Numbered from the stretch's first letter, positions 46,395-55,208 are shown. The stretch is 64,000 nucleotides of DNA from Planctomycetes bacterium GWF2_41_51 (GCA_001825665.1 MHXZ01000090.1:1-64000), one strand, 5' to 3'. A program made the numbers and translations. Notes: generated from the letters alone by a model not told the origin.

Positions 46395-49187
46395 TTAATC
46401 CGACACACTTGTGGACAGCCATTCTTGCGCCGTCTCACAAATATCTTCAATATCTATCTGTCCGTCCCTGGTTAAGTCAACATAAATACTTTCTGCATCA
46501 GAAGTGAGCCAAAACTGAGCCAATAATGAATAATCGGAAAAATTAACCGTTCCGTCATTATTAATATCAGGCAGCAAACCAAAACCCTCAGGAGTAACAG
46601 ATGAAGCATTTGTTCCTCCGTATACTCCCATATCGATCCGTTTGTTGTCAACAAAAATTAACTCATCAGCAAGACCATCGCTCGGACATCCCGCATCTAT
46701 CATCTGGCTTGCAAAATCATCCATCAGCAAACCTGTGCCGAATGTAACGCTGCGGCCGGCACTTGAACATAAATGATAATCGTCCTGCTCGCTGTCCACA
46801 AAACCTGCATCTTTATCCACATTACCAAGACCCCACGTCAGATTGCTGACTCCTTCAAGCAAAACACTGGACTGGCTGTTTTGAATATTGCAATAATTGA
46901 TAACAGCATCAGAATCTCTAAGTCCTACTTGGTATAAAGCCGCAGGCTGATTATTAATTAGAATTGAATTATGCAATTTAATATTTGTTCCGCTGTTCGT
47001 ACGGATTGCAGTGCCTTTATTCGAAGCATAATTTTCTGTAAATGTAGAATTCACTATATTAACGTCGCTGTTATTGGCATAAATCGCACCGCCATATATT
47101 GAAACATTGTTGAACAACAGACAATGTTTGATATTTACCGTAGCGTCCTGAATGAATAATCCGCCGCCGAAATCTCTGCTCGTACAACCAAATATTTGGC
47201 AATTTTCTACATTAAGATTGCCCCCTATACAATTTATAGCTCCACCATTTATTGCATAGCCGTTCTTTATAGTAATTCCTTTTATATTCACAAATTTTCC
47301 TGCATTTTGAATTTCAAAAACGCTGCTTGCACCGCCGGCATCAATGACAGTATCTGCCACAACATCCCAATCGTTTTGGTTCTCTGAGATTATGGTTAGC
47401 GATTTACCCTGCCAATTTATATTTTCAAAATAATAACCTCTTGGAATAACGATAGTCCCGCCTTCTGTTGCCGCATTTACTGCGTCCTGCAATGAAAAAG
47501 AAATCGTGTATTCGTTCTGCAAATTCCTGATCGCATTTAACCTTACCAGGCTGTTTGTTACATTATCCCAATTGAAAATATTTATAAATTTGCATCTTGC
47601 ATCCAGGTTGTTTTCAAAAAAAGTCTGCCATGCTGAAGTTGTATCGGAACCTTGAAAAAGAGTTTCGGCAAAAGCCCAATAAGATGCATTGGAATCATTT
47701 ATTGCGTTATCTATATCTGCGCTTATATTTCTTATGCCGCTATTATTGTTTGTATAATACGACCATCCCGGATTGGAATAATTATTAACCGCAGCCAGTT
47801 TATTCGTGCCGCTGTTTTTGAAATGCCAGCTATGAGTAAATATTTTATCTCTCGGAAGCCCCAATTCATTGGCTTTCATCGCAAGGTCTGTCAAATGCAT
47901 TCCTGTTACGCGTGCAATATCTGATTCGGTTATCGTTCCCGAAGTCTTAAGCCCGGAAGTAGTCATCGCCGCGTACCCTGTCTGCTGTACTCCGTAAGCC
48001 GGCGGCAATGTACCATTAACACTGTAAGTGGGGTCATGAGATGAATCTGTGGGCCAGGTTTCATAATAATAATTGCCATTTGGATAATAGAAGCTGTTTA
48101 AACCTATCGAACTTTCCCAGCCGACTTTAAGCCCTACGAACAGGTCTTTTTTTCCGGGGGGCAGATTATTCCACCATTGCACGATAATCGGTATTGCCAA
48201 TTCGTATAACCTATGCACCTCTGTGCGATATTGCGGACTCATAAGATTCGGCGCTGGTTTTACCCTGTGCAGACTCCCCCAATTGCGCCACGATATCTTG
48301 ATAGCGTTTTGCGAACCCCAATTATACCATTCGACATTATTGCGATTATTAGGATTATAGCCGGACATTGACGGATCCCACCAGTTCCACAGATCCTGTC
48401 TGTTTGTCCAATAATTTTCGATATCTATTTGTACGACTATCGGCACGTTATTCTGTTCTGCTAATTGTAAGAATGTTTGAAGTCCGTTCAAAGCACCCGC
48501 AGGGTCAGGATTTTCCATCAGTCTAATCATTCGGCTCGCACCGGCTTTAACCTTCGCCTGTGAATGGTTCGGCAGTTTGCTTTTCAAATCATTGAAAAGG
48601 GCCTGACTTAAAGGTGGACCGGTTGTTGAGAAATTAACTACTATAAATTGCCCATTTTCATTCGCAGCGACAAACTTTTTGTTGTTTGTAACTGTGATCC
48701 AGTCAATGCGAATCTCTGCGTCGCTAAGGTCGGAATAGCTCAATATAGGTGCTTGCGGCATATCAAATCTGATTTTGTTAATTGTTCCTTCATAATGCTC
48801 ACCACTGTGGTAAATCTCTGATGCATTAAAACGAACTATGCTTTGTCCCGGATAAATGTTAAAAAATCCAACGCCATAACCATTTGAATTCCAATAAAGA
48901 AATCGGCACACCATTCCTTCGGCGGGAATTTTATATGCCATAACTTTCAACGATATCTCTTCGTGTCCTGTCGCGTCATAACTTAATGAAGACCTCTGCA
49001 AAACAGGAGTCCAATCACTGCTTGGCTGCTGGTATCTTACAACAAGGCTTTTGTCTTCATGAGAAAGAATTATTGAATCGTTATGGCGAAACCACCCCTG
49101 AAGATCATCTTTGAAATCAAAAATAATGTGAGCATTCACGCAATTAGCCAACAGAATTGCGATTCCTATGATGTAGCTTTTCAACAT
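46395..49187 (-). CDS. Modular secreted protein: WNWWDP domain, beta-helix, dockerin-like tail
   Basis: The ATG at 49187 begins a signal peptide (MLKSYIIGIAILLANCVNA); an upstream TTG at 49202 is less likely. From that ATG the product is 930 residues. Residues about 20-150 form a beta-sandwich carbohydrate-binding-like domain. Residues about 155-555 are the fifth member of the WNWWDP family (QIDIENYW, DLWNWWDPSMSGYNPNN, GWESSIGLNSFYYPNG, SYWAFAETLF), keeping both invariant Glu. Residues about 565-855 are a right-handed beta-helix with Asn-rich turns (VENCQIFGC, IKHCLLFNN, IVNSTFTEN). The tail holds two dockerin-like loops (DINNDGTVNFSDY, DLTRDGQIDIEDI). A strong terminator lies 14 bp upstream of the start codon. 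It heads the long cluster and probably attacks the intact polymer. Confidence 0.82.
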   Translation of the reverse strand: MLKSYIIGIAILLANCVNAHIIFDFKDDLQGWFRHNDSIILSHEDKSLVVRYQQPSSDWTPVLQRSSLSYDATGHEEISLKVMAYKIPAEGMVCRFLYWNSNGYGVGFFNIYPGQSIVRFNASEIYHSGEHYEGTINKIRFDMPQAPILSYSDLSDAEIRIDWITVTNNKKFVAANENGQFIVVNFSTTGPPLSQALFNDLKSKLPNHSQAKVKAGASRMIRLMENPDPAGALNGLQTFLQLAEQNNVPIVVQIDIENYWTNRQDLWNWWDPSMSGYNPNNRNNVEWYNWGSQNAIKISWRNWGSLHRVKPAPNLMSPQYRTEVHRLYELAIPIIVQWWNNLPPGKKDLFVGLKVGWESSIGLNSFYYPNGNYYYETWPTDSSHDPTYSVNGTLPPAYGVQQTGYAAMTTSGLKTSGTITESDIARVTGMHLTDLAMKANELGLPRDKIFTHSWHFKNSGTNKLAAVNNYSNPGWSYYTNNNSGIRNISADIDNAINDSNASYWAFAETLFQGSDTTSAWQTFFENNLDARCKFINIFNWDNVTNSLVRLNAIRNLQNEYTISFSLQDAVNAATEGGTIVIPRGYYFENINWQGKSLTIISENQNDWDVVADTVIDAGGASSVFEIQNAGKFVNIKGITIKNGYAINGGAINCIGGNLNVENCQIFGCTSRDFGGGLFIQDATVNIKHCLLFNNVSIYGGAIYANNSDVNIVNSTFTENYASNKGTAIRTNSGTNIKLHNSILINNQPAALYQVGLRDSDAVINYCNIQNSQSSVLLEGVSNLTWGLGNVDKDAGFVDSEQDDYHLCSSAGRSVTFGTGLLMDDFASQMIDAGCPSDGLADELIFVDNKRIDMGVYGGTNASSVTPEGFGLLPDINNDGTVNFSDYSLLAQFWLTSDAESIYVDLTRDGQIDIEDICETAQEWLSTSVSD

Positions 49188-49200
49188 TAAATTCGTTCTC

Positions 49201-49236
49201 AAAGAAAACCGGGAGAATCCTATTACATTCTCCCGG
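49201..49236 (-). terminator. Rho-independent terminator just upstream of the large cluster
   Basis: CCGGGAGAAT (49209-49218) and ATTCTCCCGG (49227-49236) form a perfect 10-bp stem with an 8-nt loop. On the minus strand it is followed by TTTTCTTT. It ends the gene at 49264-51516, yet its T-tract ends only 13 nt before the ATG at 49187, so it could also act as an attenuator for read-through into the cluster. Confidence 0.85.
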
Positions 49237-49263
49237 CCCCATTTTCATCAAAACTATGCTCAA

Positions 49264-51516
49264 TTACCATCCATCAGATGACAACGAAGCTTTTTCTAAC
49301 CAATGTTCCGCAACTTGAGCCAAGTCAATAAAATCAACTTGTTCATCGAAATTAAATTCCCCGGCTGGATAAATCGCGTCCGGGTCGCCCTGAACCACGC
49401 CCGAATCATTAGCAAATACACTGACATCATCAAAAATAATTAAACCCGTATCTGGCAAGTCAGTGCCGTAATAAAACTGTTTGCCAATGTAAAATACTGT
49501 TGCGCCGGCGAATTCCGCAGGTGTAAAATTGCGAATCAGAGTTGAATTAAAATAGACATCAGTTCCGTTTTCTGGATCAAGAACAAACTGGACCTTGTTC
49601 CATCCGGTATTCACAACTGCTGAACTATCAACCCAGTTGCCATATTGGCCTTGCGCCGTTTTAACAACGTTTGTACCCAATCCTGGATTTTCAGGATCAT
49701 ATTGATAACCGGCATAAACACGCAGAAGCGTATCGGCATTATAATTCTCATCCAGCAGATTTATTTCCAGCGGTCCGGTATATGTATTTGCAGGATAATA
49801 CAGCCAAGCAGTTACTGTGCAATTATTATTATTGAATGCCCAGAATTCTCTCCACACGCGGCCGAATCTTCCTTTCGGAATGCTCATAGCCTCACTGCCG
49901 CTGCGATAGAATTTTCGCGTTGTCAAAGCTGCACCGACGCGACCCCAGCCGCCATACATAGAATCTATCATTGTTCTGAAATTGCCATATTCCATATTGA
50001 AAAATATGTCGCCTTCGGAAACTGCTTTAGATGTATTATTTGCCGCAAGCCAGTTTTGACCCATAATGGCTACATCTTTAAAATTGACACTGTAATCTCT
50101 ATTTAGGTCAGTATCTAAAAATAAAATATTATGTAATTTTTGCATATTTGGGTCAGCGAAACTTGGGGCATCCGTTGGAAAACTCTCAAACTCATCCTTT
50201 TCATAGGCTTTGACCTCAAGATCATCAAATATGGTCCTTACATTAGGTCCTTCATAATCTGCACCTTTAAATTGGCCTATGATGATATCCCTAAATCCAG
50301 TCATTAAAGGATTAAACGCAACGGGGATATCGTTCATATACATCGTAACATGCCCCTTGCTGTTAGCAATTATTTTGTATTCATTCCAACCCGGTTCAGG
50401 TTTAACCAGAGCGTATGGTTTTGGAGGACTATGCCATCCTACAGGGCCGGATGGATTGGTGTGAGCTAATTGATGAGTGGTTGCAAGAATCTGCATTGTT
50501 GAATACTCACCGTTAGAGCAAAACACTCGAAGTACGGCACCTTTACTATCAATTTCTGTAAGCCCGGGAGGTATATTACCATTGTACTGCGTTAAGAAAG
50601 TAGGCATATTATAAAAATATACCTTCAACTCAACATTTCGGGCGTCAGACTGGCCGGCAAATGGCATGAGTGTCATACGACGATAATCTGCTCCCATGCC
50701 CCATGGAAATTCAACAGATTTGGTTCCAGTGCGAACAAAATCGGTAGCAATTACGCCTCCGCCGGTAGCTCCTGTCCAGCCGGGTAAAGCCGGATCTTCA
50801 AACGAATCCTGCAAAATATATTCAGGAGCATTAGTTATTACACCGAAGAGGCGAGTTGTTTTCCAAATTGCAGTCGCACCCGCTGACTGCAGGTTCATCT
50901 CGAGAACATCACCGGCTTTAAGTTCGTAACTCGGATGGAAAAAGCTTACTCTCTGAGCAGCAGTTGTCGTACTTTCAATGTTTTCATGACCTTCAAGTGG
51001 CTTGCCATTGATTGAGAAAGTAACCTTTACTACATGACCATTGTTCATCACGCCTAATTGAATATAATACTTACCTGTTGCAGGTGCTGTCCAGCGAAGA
51101 TAGCTGTCGTAACGTTCGGTGGGCGCTACTAACGGGTCAACGGAATCAACATACGATCTTAAAGCCACACAGCCATCCTTATCGTATGCCTGTACTCGCG
51201 TGGGCGCACCAAGCGCCTCAGTGTACCGATTTATGAATGCATGAATATTCGAATCGGCAGCTAAGCTGCTGCTACTGAGTTTGTATATCGGTTTGGTCTC
51301 TTCGACATCAGAATAAGCCTCCGAGAACGTATTGTAGTTGTAGTCTCCTTCAGGATAAAGGGTAGATGTTACTATTCTTGTACCAATGGTCCACCCATTG
51401 TACGGAATTGTAAAATCTGCAGCAGCAGGGAAATCCGCTTTAATGTCCCATGTTTGCCCCACACAATTAAATGCGAAAATACTGCTTAAAAGCATTATCA
51501 AGCACAATTTTTTCAT
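49264..51516 (-). CDS. Large secreted beta-sandwich protein with dockerin-like repeats
   Basis: This 750-residue protein has a signal peptide (cut near CVGQ). Residues about 60-230 look like a sugar-binding PA14/CBM-type domain (GKYYIQLGVMNNGHVVKVTF, ELKAGDVLEMNLQSAGA). Two similar jelly-roll regions follow (about 235-455 and 510-700), each opening with a DSFEDP/FNMEYG strand and closing with FDDLEVKAY or FDDVSVFAN. Each is followed by a dockerin-like loop (DTDLNRDYSVNFKDVAIMGQ; GEFNFDEQVDFIDLAQVAEH), so the protein seems to be an internal duplication. I see no catalytic motif; a carbohydrate-binding or structural role is likely. It is separated from the cluster below by the terminator at 49201-49236. 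Confidence 0.72.
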   Translation of the reverse strand: MKKLCLIMLLSSIFAFNCVGQTWDIKADFPAAADFTIPYNGWTIGTRIVTSTLYPEGDYNYNTFSEAYSDVEETKPIYKLSSSSLAADSNIHAFINRYTEALGAPTRVQAYDKDGCVALRSYVDSVDPLVAPTERYDSYLRWTAPATGKYYIQLGVMNNGHVVKVTFSINGKPLEGHENIESTTTAAQRVSFFHPSYELKAGDVLEMNLQSAGATAIWKTTRLFGVITNAPEYILQDSFEDPALPGWTGATGGGVIATDFVRTGTKSVEFPWGMGADYRRMTLMPFAGQSDARNVELKVYFYNMPTFLTQYNGNIPPGLTEIDSKGAVLRVFCSNGEYSTMQILATTHQLAHTNPSGPVGWHSPPKPYALVKPEPGWNEYKIIANSKGHVTMYMNDIPVAFNPLMTGFRDIIIGQFKGADYEGPNVRTIFDDLEVKAYEKDEFESFPTDAPSFADPNMQKLHNILFLDTDLNRDYSVNFKDVAIMGQNWLAANNTSKAVSEGDIFFNMEYGNFRTMIDSMYGGWGRVGAALTTRKFYRSGSEAMSIPKGRFGRVWREFWAFNNNNCTVTAWLYYPANTYTGPLEINLLDENYNADTLLRVYAGYQYDPENPGLGTNVVKTAQGQYGNWVDSSAVVNTGWNKVQFVLDPENGTDVYFNSTLIRNFTPAEFAGATVFYIGKQFYYGTDLPDTGLIIFDDVSVFANDSGVVQGDPDAIYPAGEFNFDEQVDFIDLAQVAEHWLEKASLSSDGW

Positions 51517-51683
51517 TTTTATGCCTTTCCATTACAAATTACTTCTAAATTTAAAGACGAGTCAGCCACATGGACAACTACATCATCATTATTAATTCCA
51601 GCCATACTCCGTCCCTGTCAGTTACAACAAACTATTATTCAAATGTATTGTCGTATTACTCACAGAAACCTAACGCCAGAAAA

Positions 51684-52577
51684 TTATTTTTTTCTTTTAA
51701 CAAGAATCAGAGAACCCAGACCAAGCAACATCATTGTCGCAGGCTCCGGAATCGCTGTTACTTCCGTCATTACGCCCCAGCTTCCATTAAGAAAATAGCC
51801 TTCAACAAGTCTAATCTGGAGATTGTGGCCGCTGCCGTAACCAGCTTCGCCGTATCCGGTAATTACGCCTGCATTGGCAAAATCCCACATTTGGATGAGG
51901 CGGTCATTTTGGAGAAGCAGCTTGCCGCCGGTAATATCCATCTGGTGACGAGAACGAGCACCTCTGACAACATCGATACCGGCTACTGATGTCGCTTCAA
52001 ACGCTCTCCAGCCATTAGCCTGAAGCGTTCCATCTATGAGATTAATCATCCCATATCCATCTTCTTTTCCTGACGTAACAAGAGAGTTATTAATTTGAAC
52101 CAATCCATCATTTGTAATATTTAATGTACCTAAACCATAACGGCCTACATGCGCGACGCCATCTGTTGCTGCCGAACCGAATCCCAAATTATTTGTTAAA
52201 GTTCCCCCATCGACGTTCATAATAGATACTTGTCCTCCGCCTGTCTGTGAGCCGACCCTCCAGTTCTTGACAACGTTCAAATTTCCAAAGATGTTCAGAG
52301 TGTTAGTTCCGCTGGCTGTGTTCCAGCCGACATCAACCTGCTGCGCACTTGCGGAAGAACCCGAAAAAATATTGACAACTGAACCATTTAAACTGATGTT
52401 CGCACGATCAGTAGTAGTTCCGGGTAATGTTCCAGCCGGTGTAGAGGTTCCATTTCCCCAGTTTCCTGCTGTCATCCAGTCGTTATCTCCTGAAGCGCCA
52501 GTCCAATAATTCTCGGCACCAAAAGCTGCTGACCCCATTAGACAAGCTGTTAAAATAAATACTGTTAACTTCTTCAT
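51684..52577 (-). CDS. PEP-CTERM protein with autotransporter-like repeats
   Basis: The 297-residue protein has a signal peptide (cut near AFGAEN), then ENYWTGASGDNDWMTAGNW, the start of a family of secreted beta-solenoid proteins. Gly/Asn-rich repeats follow (GTLNITNDGLVQINNSLV, GYGMINLIDGTLQANG). The C-terminus is AIPEPATMMLLGLGSLI then LVKRKK: PEP motif, membrane span and basic end for exosortase sorting. It is probably a surface or matrix protein with no enzymatic role visible. It is on the same strand as the regulator, 134 bp downstream of the prepilin-like gene. No clear terminator or operator is seen in the flanking gaps. Confidence 0.85.
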   Translation of the reverse strand: MKKLTVFILTACLMGSAAFGAENYWTGASGDNDWMTAGNWGNGTSTPAGTLPGTTTDRANISLNGSVVNIFSGSSASAQQVDVGWNTASGTNTLNIFGNLNVVKNWRVGSQTGGGQVSIMNVDGGTLTNNLGFGSAATDGVAHVGRYGLGTLNITNDGLVQINNSLVTSGKEDGYGMINLIDGTLQANGWRAFEATSVAGIDVVRGARSRHQMDITGGKLLLQNDRLIQMWDFANAGVITGYGEAGYGSGHNLQIRLVEGYFLNGSWGVMTEVTAIPEPATMMLLGLGSLILVKRKK

Positions 52578-52711
52578 CTCTCAACCTCCAAAAAATATTA
52601 ATAGCTTTGCAGTAATTTCCAAGGCATCGATTGAGCAACACACCTAATCAATACCATTCTCTAACTGCATCCTTCATCCGTTAATTAATTTTTAATTTAA
52701 TAATTAACCTT

Positions 52712-53608
52712 TTACCAACCTACTCGATGACCATTCACCCAGCCTGCGTGAAGATCGCCGAAAAGAATATTTGTTCCACCTTTACCTCCTTTTTTGTGCG
52801 AGCCATAATTATTGATTGAGTTCACTGTTCCAACGCGAGCACAGTGTTGGCCGCGGTCACACATCAGCACCATAACATCTGATTGGCTTGAACCGCCTGC
52901 TTTTTTAATTTGCTCTGAATCCCATTTCGCAGCTCTGATGCTGTTTTCCCAAACCCAAAGTGGCGTATCCTTTGCTTTTATTTTGCCGATATCTAAGGGG
53001 TTAAACCAGTTCAATTCTCCATATTCCGGCGTTCCGAATGGCGAGCCTAATGGATGTTCACCACTCCAACCAACCTGATTTGTTACTGTATCCTTTAGTG
53101 TTATAAATCTCTGAGTTACATAGCTATCGTCGCTGCCTACTCTTTTAAATAGTCCTAGTCTTTGACCATTAAGCTCAATTGAACCGGCAGATTGACGGTC
53201 GATCTTAGGTATGCCGGCAGTAGCAAATGGACAAACAAAATATTTGGGCACGTATTTTTCTGCATATACTTGATATTGCGAAGTCGTCCAGGGAATCGTT
53301 ATGTTAAGTTCGGGCGGCAAATTGCGAAGCTCCGGCACATAGTTCTTAAAGGCTGCTGACAAATAAGCATACTTGGCTAATTCATAGTATTTCTGGGCCA
53401 ATTTGGGGACCTCATTATTATTATCAGCCCGGTACAAAGGAATTAAGTATCCAATCTCTTTGATATTAGCGGCGCACATGATAACCCTTGCCGAATTTCT
53501 TGCTGTGCTTAAGGCTGGCATTAAAACTGCAAGTAGCATCGCAATGATTGAAATCACCACAAGCAGTTCTACTAACGTAAATCCAGATTTTTTCTTCAAT
53601 TTGTGCAT
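52712..53608 (-). CDS. Type IV prepilin-like / DUF1559-type protein
   Basis: This 298-residue protein starts MHKLKKKSGFTLVELLVVIS, the prepilin leader: basic residues, cleavage between Gly and Phe-9/10, Glu+5 and a hydrophobic helix. The rest is a large globular part ending GGTNILFGDLHAGWVNGHRVGW, the terminal motif of the huge planctomycete family of such proteins. They are thought to be exported and assembled by type II/IV-like machinery; the individual roles are unknown. It lies 26 bp after the regulator gene, so the two are likely co-transcribed. That regulator-prepilin pairing is common next to carbohydrate loci in this group, to my knowledge. Confidence 0.85.
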   Translation of the reverse strand: MHKLKKKSGFTLVELLVVISIIAMLLAVLMPALSTARNSARVIMCAANIKEIGYLIPLYRADNNNEVPKLAQKYYELAKYAYLSAAFKNYVPELRNLPPELNITIPWTTSQYQVYAEKYVPKYFVCPFATAGIPKIDRQSAGSIELNGQRLGLFKRVGSDDSYVTQRFITLKDTVTNQVGWSGEHPLGSPFGTPEYGELNWFNPLDIGKIKAKDTPLWVWENSIRAAKWDSEQIKKAGGSSQSDVMVLMCDRGQHCARVGTVNSINNYGSHKKGGKGGTNILFGDLHAGWVNGHRVGW

Positions 53609-53634
53609 GATAAATTCCTATTTCTGAGAGTTCT

Positions 53635-54777
53635 TTATTTATTCGGAGCTGCGGATTCACGTATGACCAGTTGCGGCTCCAACATAATTCTTTGACATCT
53701 GCTTTTATTATTTTTATTACAGCAATCTACTATTATTTCAGTAGCAATCTGTCCCATTTTATAAAAATCTTGATGGATAGTAGTCAACGGAACAGGCATA
53801 TGTGAGCTAATATCGATATCGTCATAACCAACCAGTGAAACATCTTTAGGATATTTGATGCCGATTCCATTTAAATAGGAACATAACTTGATAAGAAATC
53901 TGTCGTGACTTGCAAAAACTGCCGTAGGTCTATGAGTTGCATCGGCGTCAAATAATGAGCGAACTTGCTCATTAAATGACGACTCATTATCTTCGTCAAT
54001 CTTGACCACTGAACGAGGGCCAATCTCAATGTCATGATGAATCAAACCTGATAGAAAACCTGTCAAACGATCTCTTATACTGCCTTTTCTGGCATCTTCT
54101 GTTATATAAGTTATTTTTTTATGACCCAGCGAAACGAGGTAATCGACAGTCTTAGCTGCACCTTTTACATTATCTGTCCCGACAAAATTTACTTCTCTTC
54201 CTTCGGGCATTGAATCTACAAATACATAGGTTATGCCGGAATCATCCAGAGCCTCATATACTTTGTCGCTCAAATCAAAATCATAACCCCATATCACCAG
54301 CCCCATGCAACTGTAGCCCGAAGATTTAACTATCTTATTAATCCAATCAGATTCCTCAGATACAAACTCCAATTGAGTACTCAAACCAAGCTTTGACCCA
54401 ACAGAATACATTCCTTCCATCACACCATGGCTTACTGGAAACTTACCCCAGTTACCTGGCACAACATATTTCAACACTTTGTTGGATATATGACCTGAAG
54501 AAGATTTGTCAGCATCTCTCTGATGAGCAGAACCTTCACCATTGTTTGAAGAAAGAAATGTCCCTTTTTTACCGGATTCTTTATACAAAACCCCTTCTGC
54601 TACCAGACGGGTTAAAGCTTTGCTTACCGTAGGTCTGCTCACACCGAATCGCTCAACAAACTCGCGTTCAGGCGGTATCCTGTCTCCATTACGACAACCT
54701 TCTCTATGAAGCATCCGTACTATTTCGGAGTAAACTTTTTCACACTGGTTTTCAAATGCACTAACTGCCATTTTCAA
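53635..54777 (-). CDS. GntR-type regulator with LacI-type sugar-binding domain (AraR-like)
   Basis: The 380-residue protein combines an N-terminal winged helix (residues about 12-78: VYSEIVRMLHREG, RIPPEREFVERFGVSRPTVS, GTFLSS) with a periplasmic-binding-like effector domain (about 108-370: VIWGYDFDLSDKV, FVGTDNVKGAAKTVDYLVS, VFASHDRFLIK, VSLVGYDDIDISSHMP, TTIHQDFYKMGQIA). This is the AraR layout; such proteins are usually repressors released by a sugar. Starts at 54777 or 54771 are both possible. A promoter and a perfect inverted repeat lie just upstream (54789-54830), so autoregulation is likely. It is divergent from the tandem genes at 55235. The inducing sugar is unknown. Confidence 0.88.
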   Translation of the reverse strand: MKMAVSAFENQCEKVYSEIVRMLHREGCRNGDRIPPEREFVERFGVSRPTVSKALTRLVAEGVLYKESGKKGTFLSSNNGEGSAHQRDADKSSSGHISNKVLKYVVPGNWGKFPVSHGVMEGMYSVGSKLGLSTQLEFVSEESDWINKIVKSSGYSCMGLVIWGYDFDLSDKVYEALDDSGITYVFVDSMPEGREVNFVGTDNVKGAAKTVDYLVSLGHKKITYITEDARKGSIRDRLTGFLSGLIHHDIEIGPRSVVKIDEDNESSFNEQVRSLFDADATHRPTAVFASHDRFLIKLCSYLNGIGIKYPKDVSLVGYDDIDISSHMPVPLTTIHQDFYKMGQIATEIIVDCCNKNNKSRCQRIMLEPQLVIRESAAPNK

Positions 54778-54788
54778 TCCAAATAAAT

Positions 54789-54813
54789 TATTGTTAAATT
54801 CAAAATAACAATA
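54789..54813. promoter_or_regulatory. Candidate operator of the GntR/LacI-type regulator
   Basis: TATTGTTA (54789-54796) and TAACAATA (54806-54813) are perfect 8-bp inverted repeats with a 9-bp spacer. They cover the -10 box and expected start site of the promoter at 54802-54830, the standard place for a repressor. The half-site recurs at 12706-12731. Confidence 0.6.
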
Positions 54814-54830
54814 TCACACATTATTGTCAA
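54802..54830 (-). promoter_or_regulatory. Sigma-70-like promoter of the regulator gene
   Basis: On the minus strand TTGACA (54830-54825) is followed after 17 nt by TATTTT (54807-54802). The -35 is a perfect match; the -10 matches at 4 of 6. Transcription would start about 18 nt before the ATG at 54777. Confidence 0.5.
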
Positions 54831-54933
54831 GCAAAAACAAAGCTATTTGCCGTTTATTTCAAAATTCTGCCTAAGAATGCAAAGAAACAAATCTTACTGC
54901 TGCCACATATAAACATAAGCTCATTAAAAACAA

Positions 54934-54951
54934 TGTGTTATACGCAACACA
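54934..54951. promoter_or_regulatory. Inverted repeat in the divergent intergenic region
   Basis: TGTGTT (54934-54939) and AACACA (54946-54951) flank a 6-bp spacer. It lies about 130 bp upstream of the promoter for 55235 and could be a second binding site. The rest of the 457-bp gap is AT-rich. Confidence 0.3.
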
Positions 54952-55083
54952 AAAAAAACACATTCTGGCCTTTTTATAACTTTTTCATTCATTTTCAAAC
55001 TAAATTTTAAAAAAAAATTCCCTTTTTGTAACAATCAAAAGCATTCATTTGTAAAACAATCTTAAGCATTTTAAATTTTTTGT

Positions 55084-55111
55084 TTGACATAAATTTTTTC
55101 TGCATTACATT
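55084..55111 (+). promoter_or_regulatory. Sigma-70-like promoter for the tandem lectin-glycosidase genes
   Basis: TTGACA (55084-55089), 16 nt, TACATT (55106-55111). The -35 is perfect; the -10 matches at 4 of 6. It predicts a 5' leader of about 115 nt containing the hairpin at 55209-55222. Confidence 0.45.
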
Positions 55112-55208
55112 ACGTTTCATGAATAACCTTTCATTCATCAACCTGCGTAGTTTTGTCCTTAACAAAAGCCGTGAGTCACTGTCTGACTCGAAATAAACAC
55201 TTTTTAAT

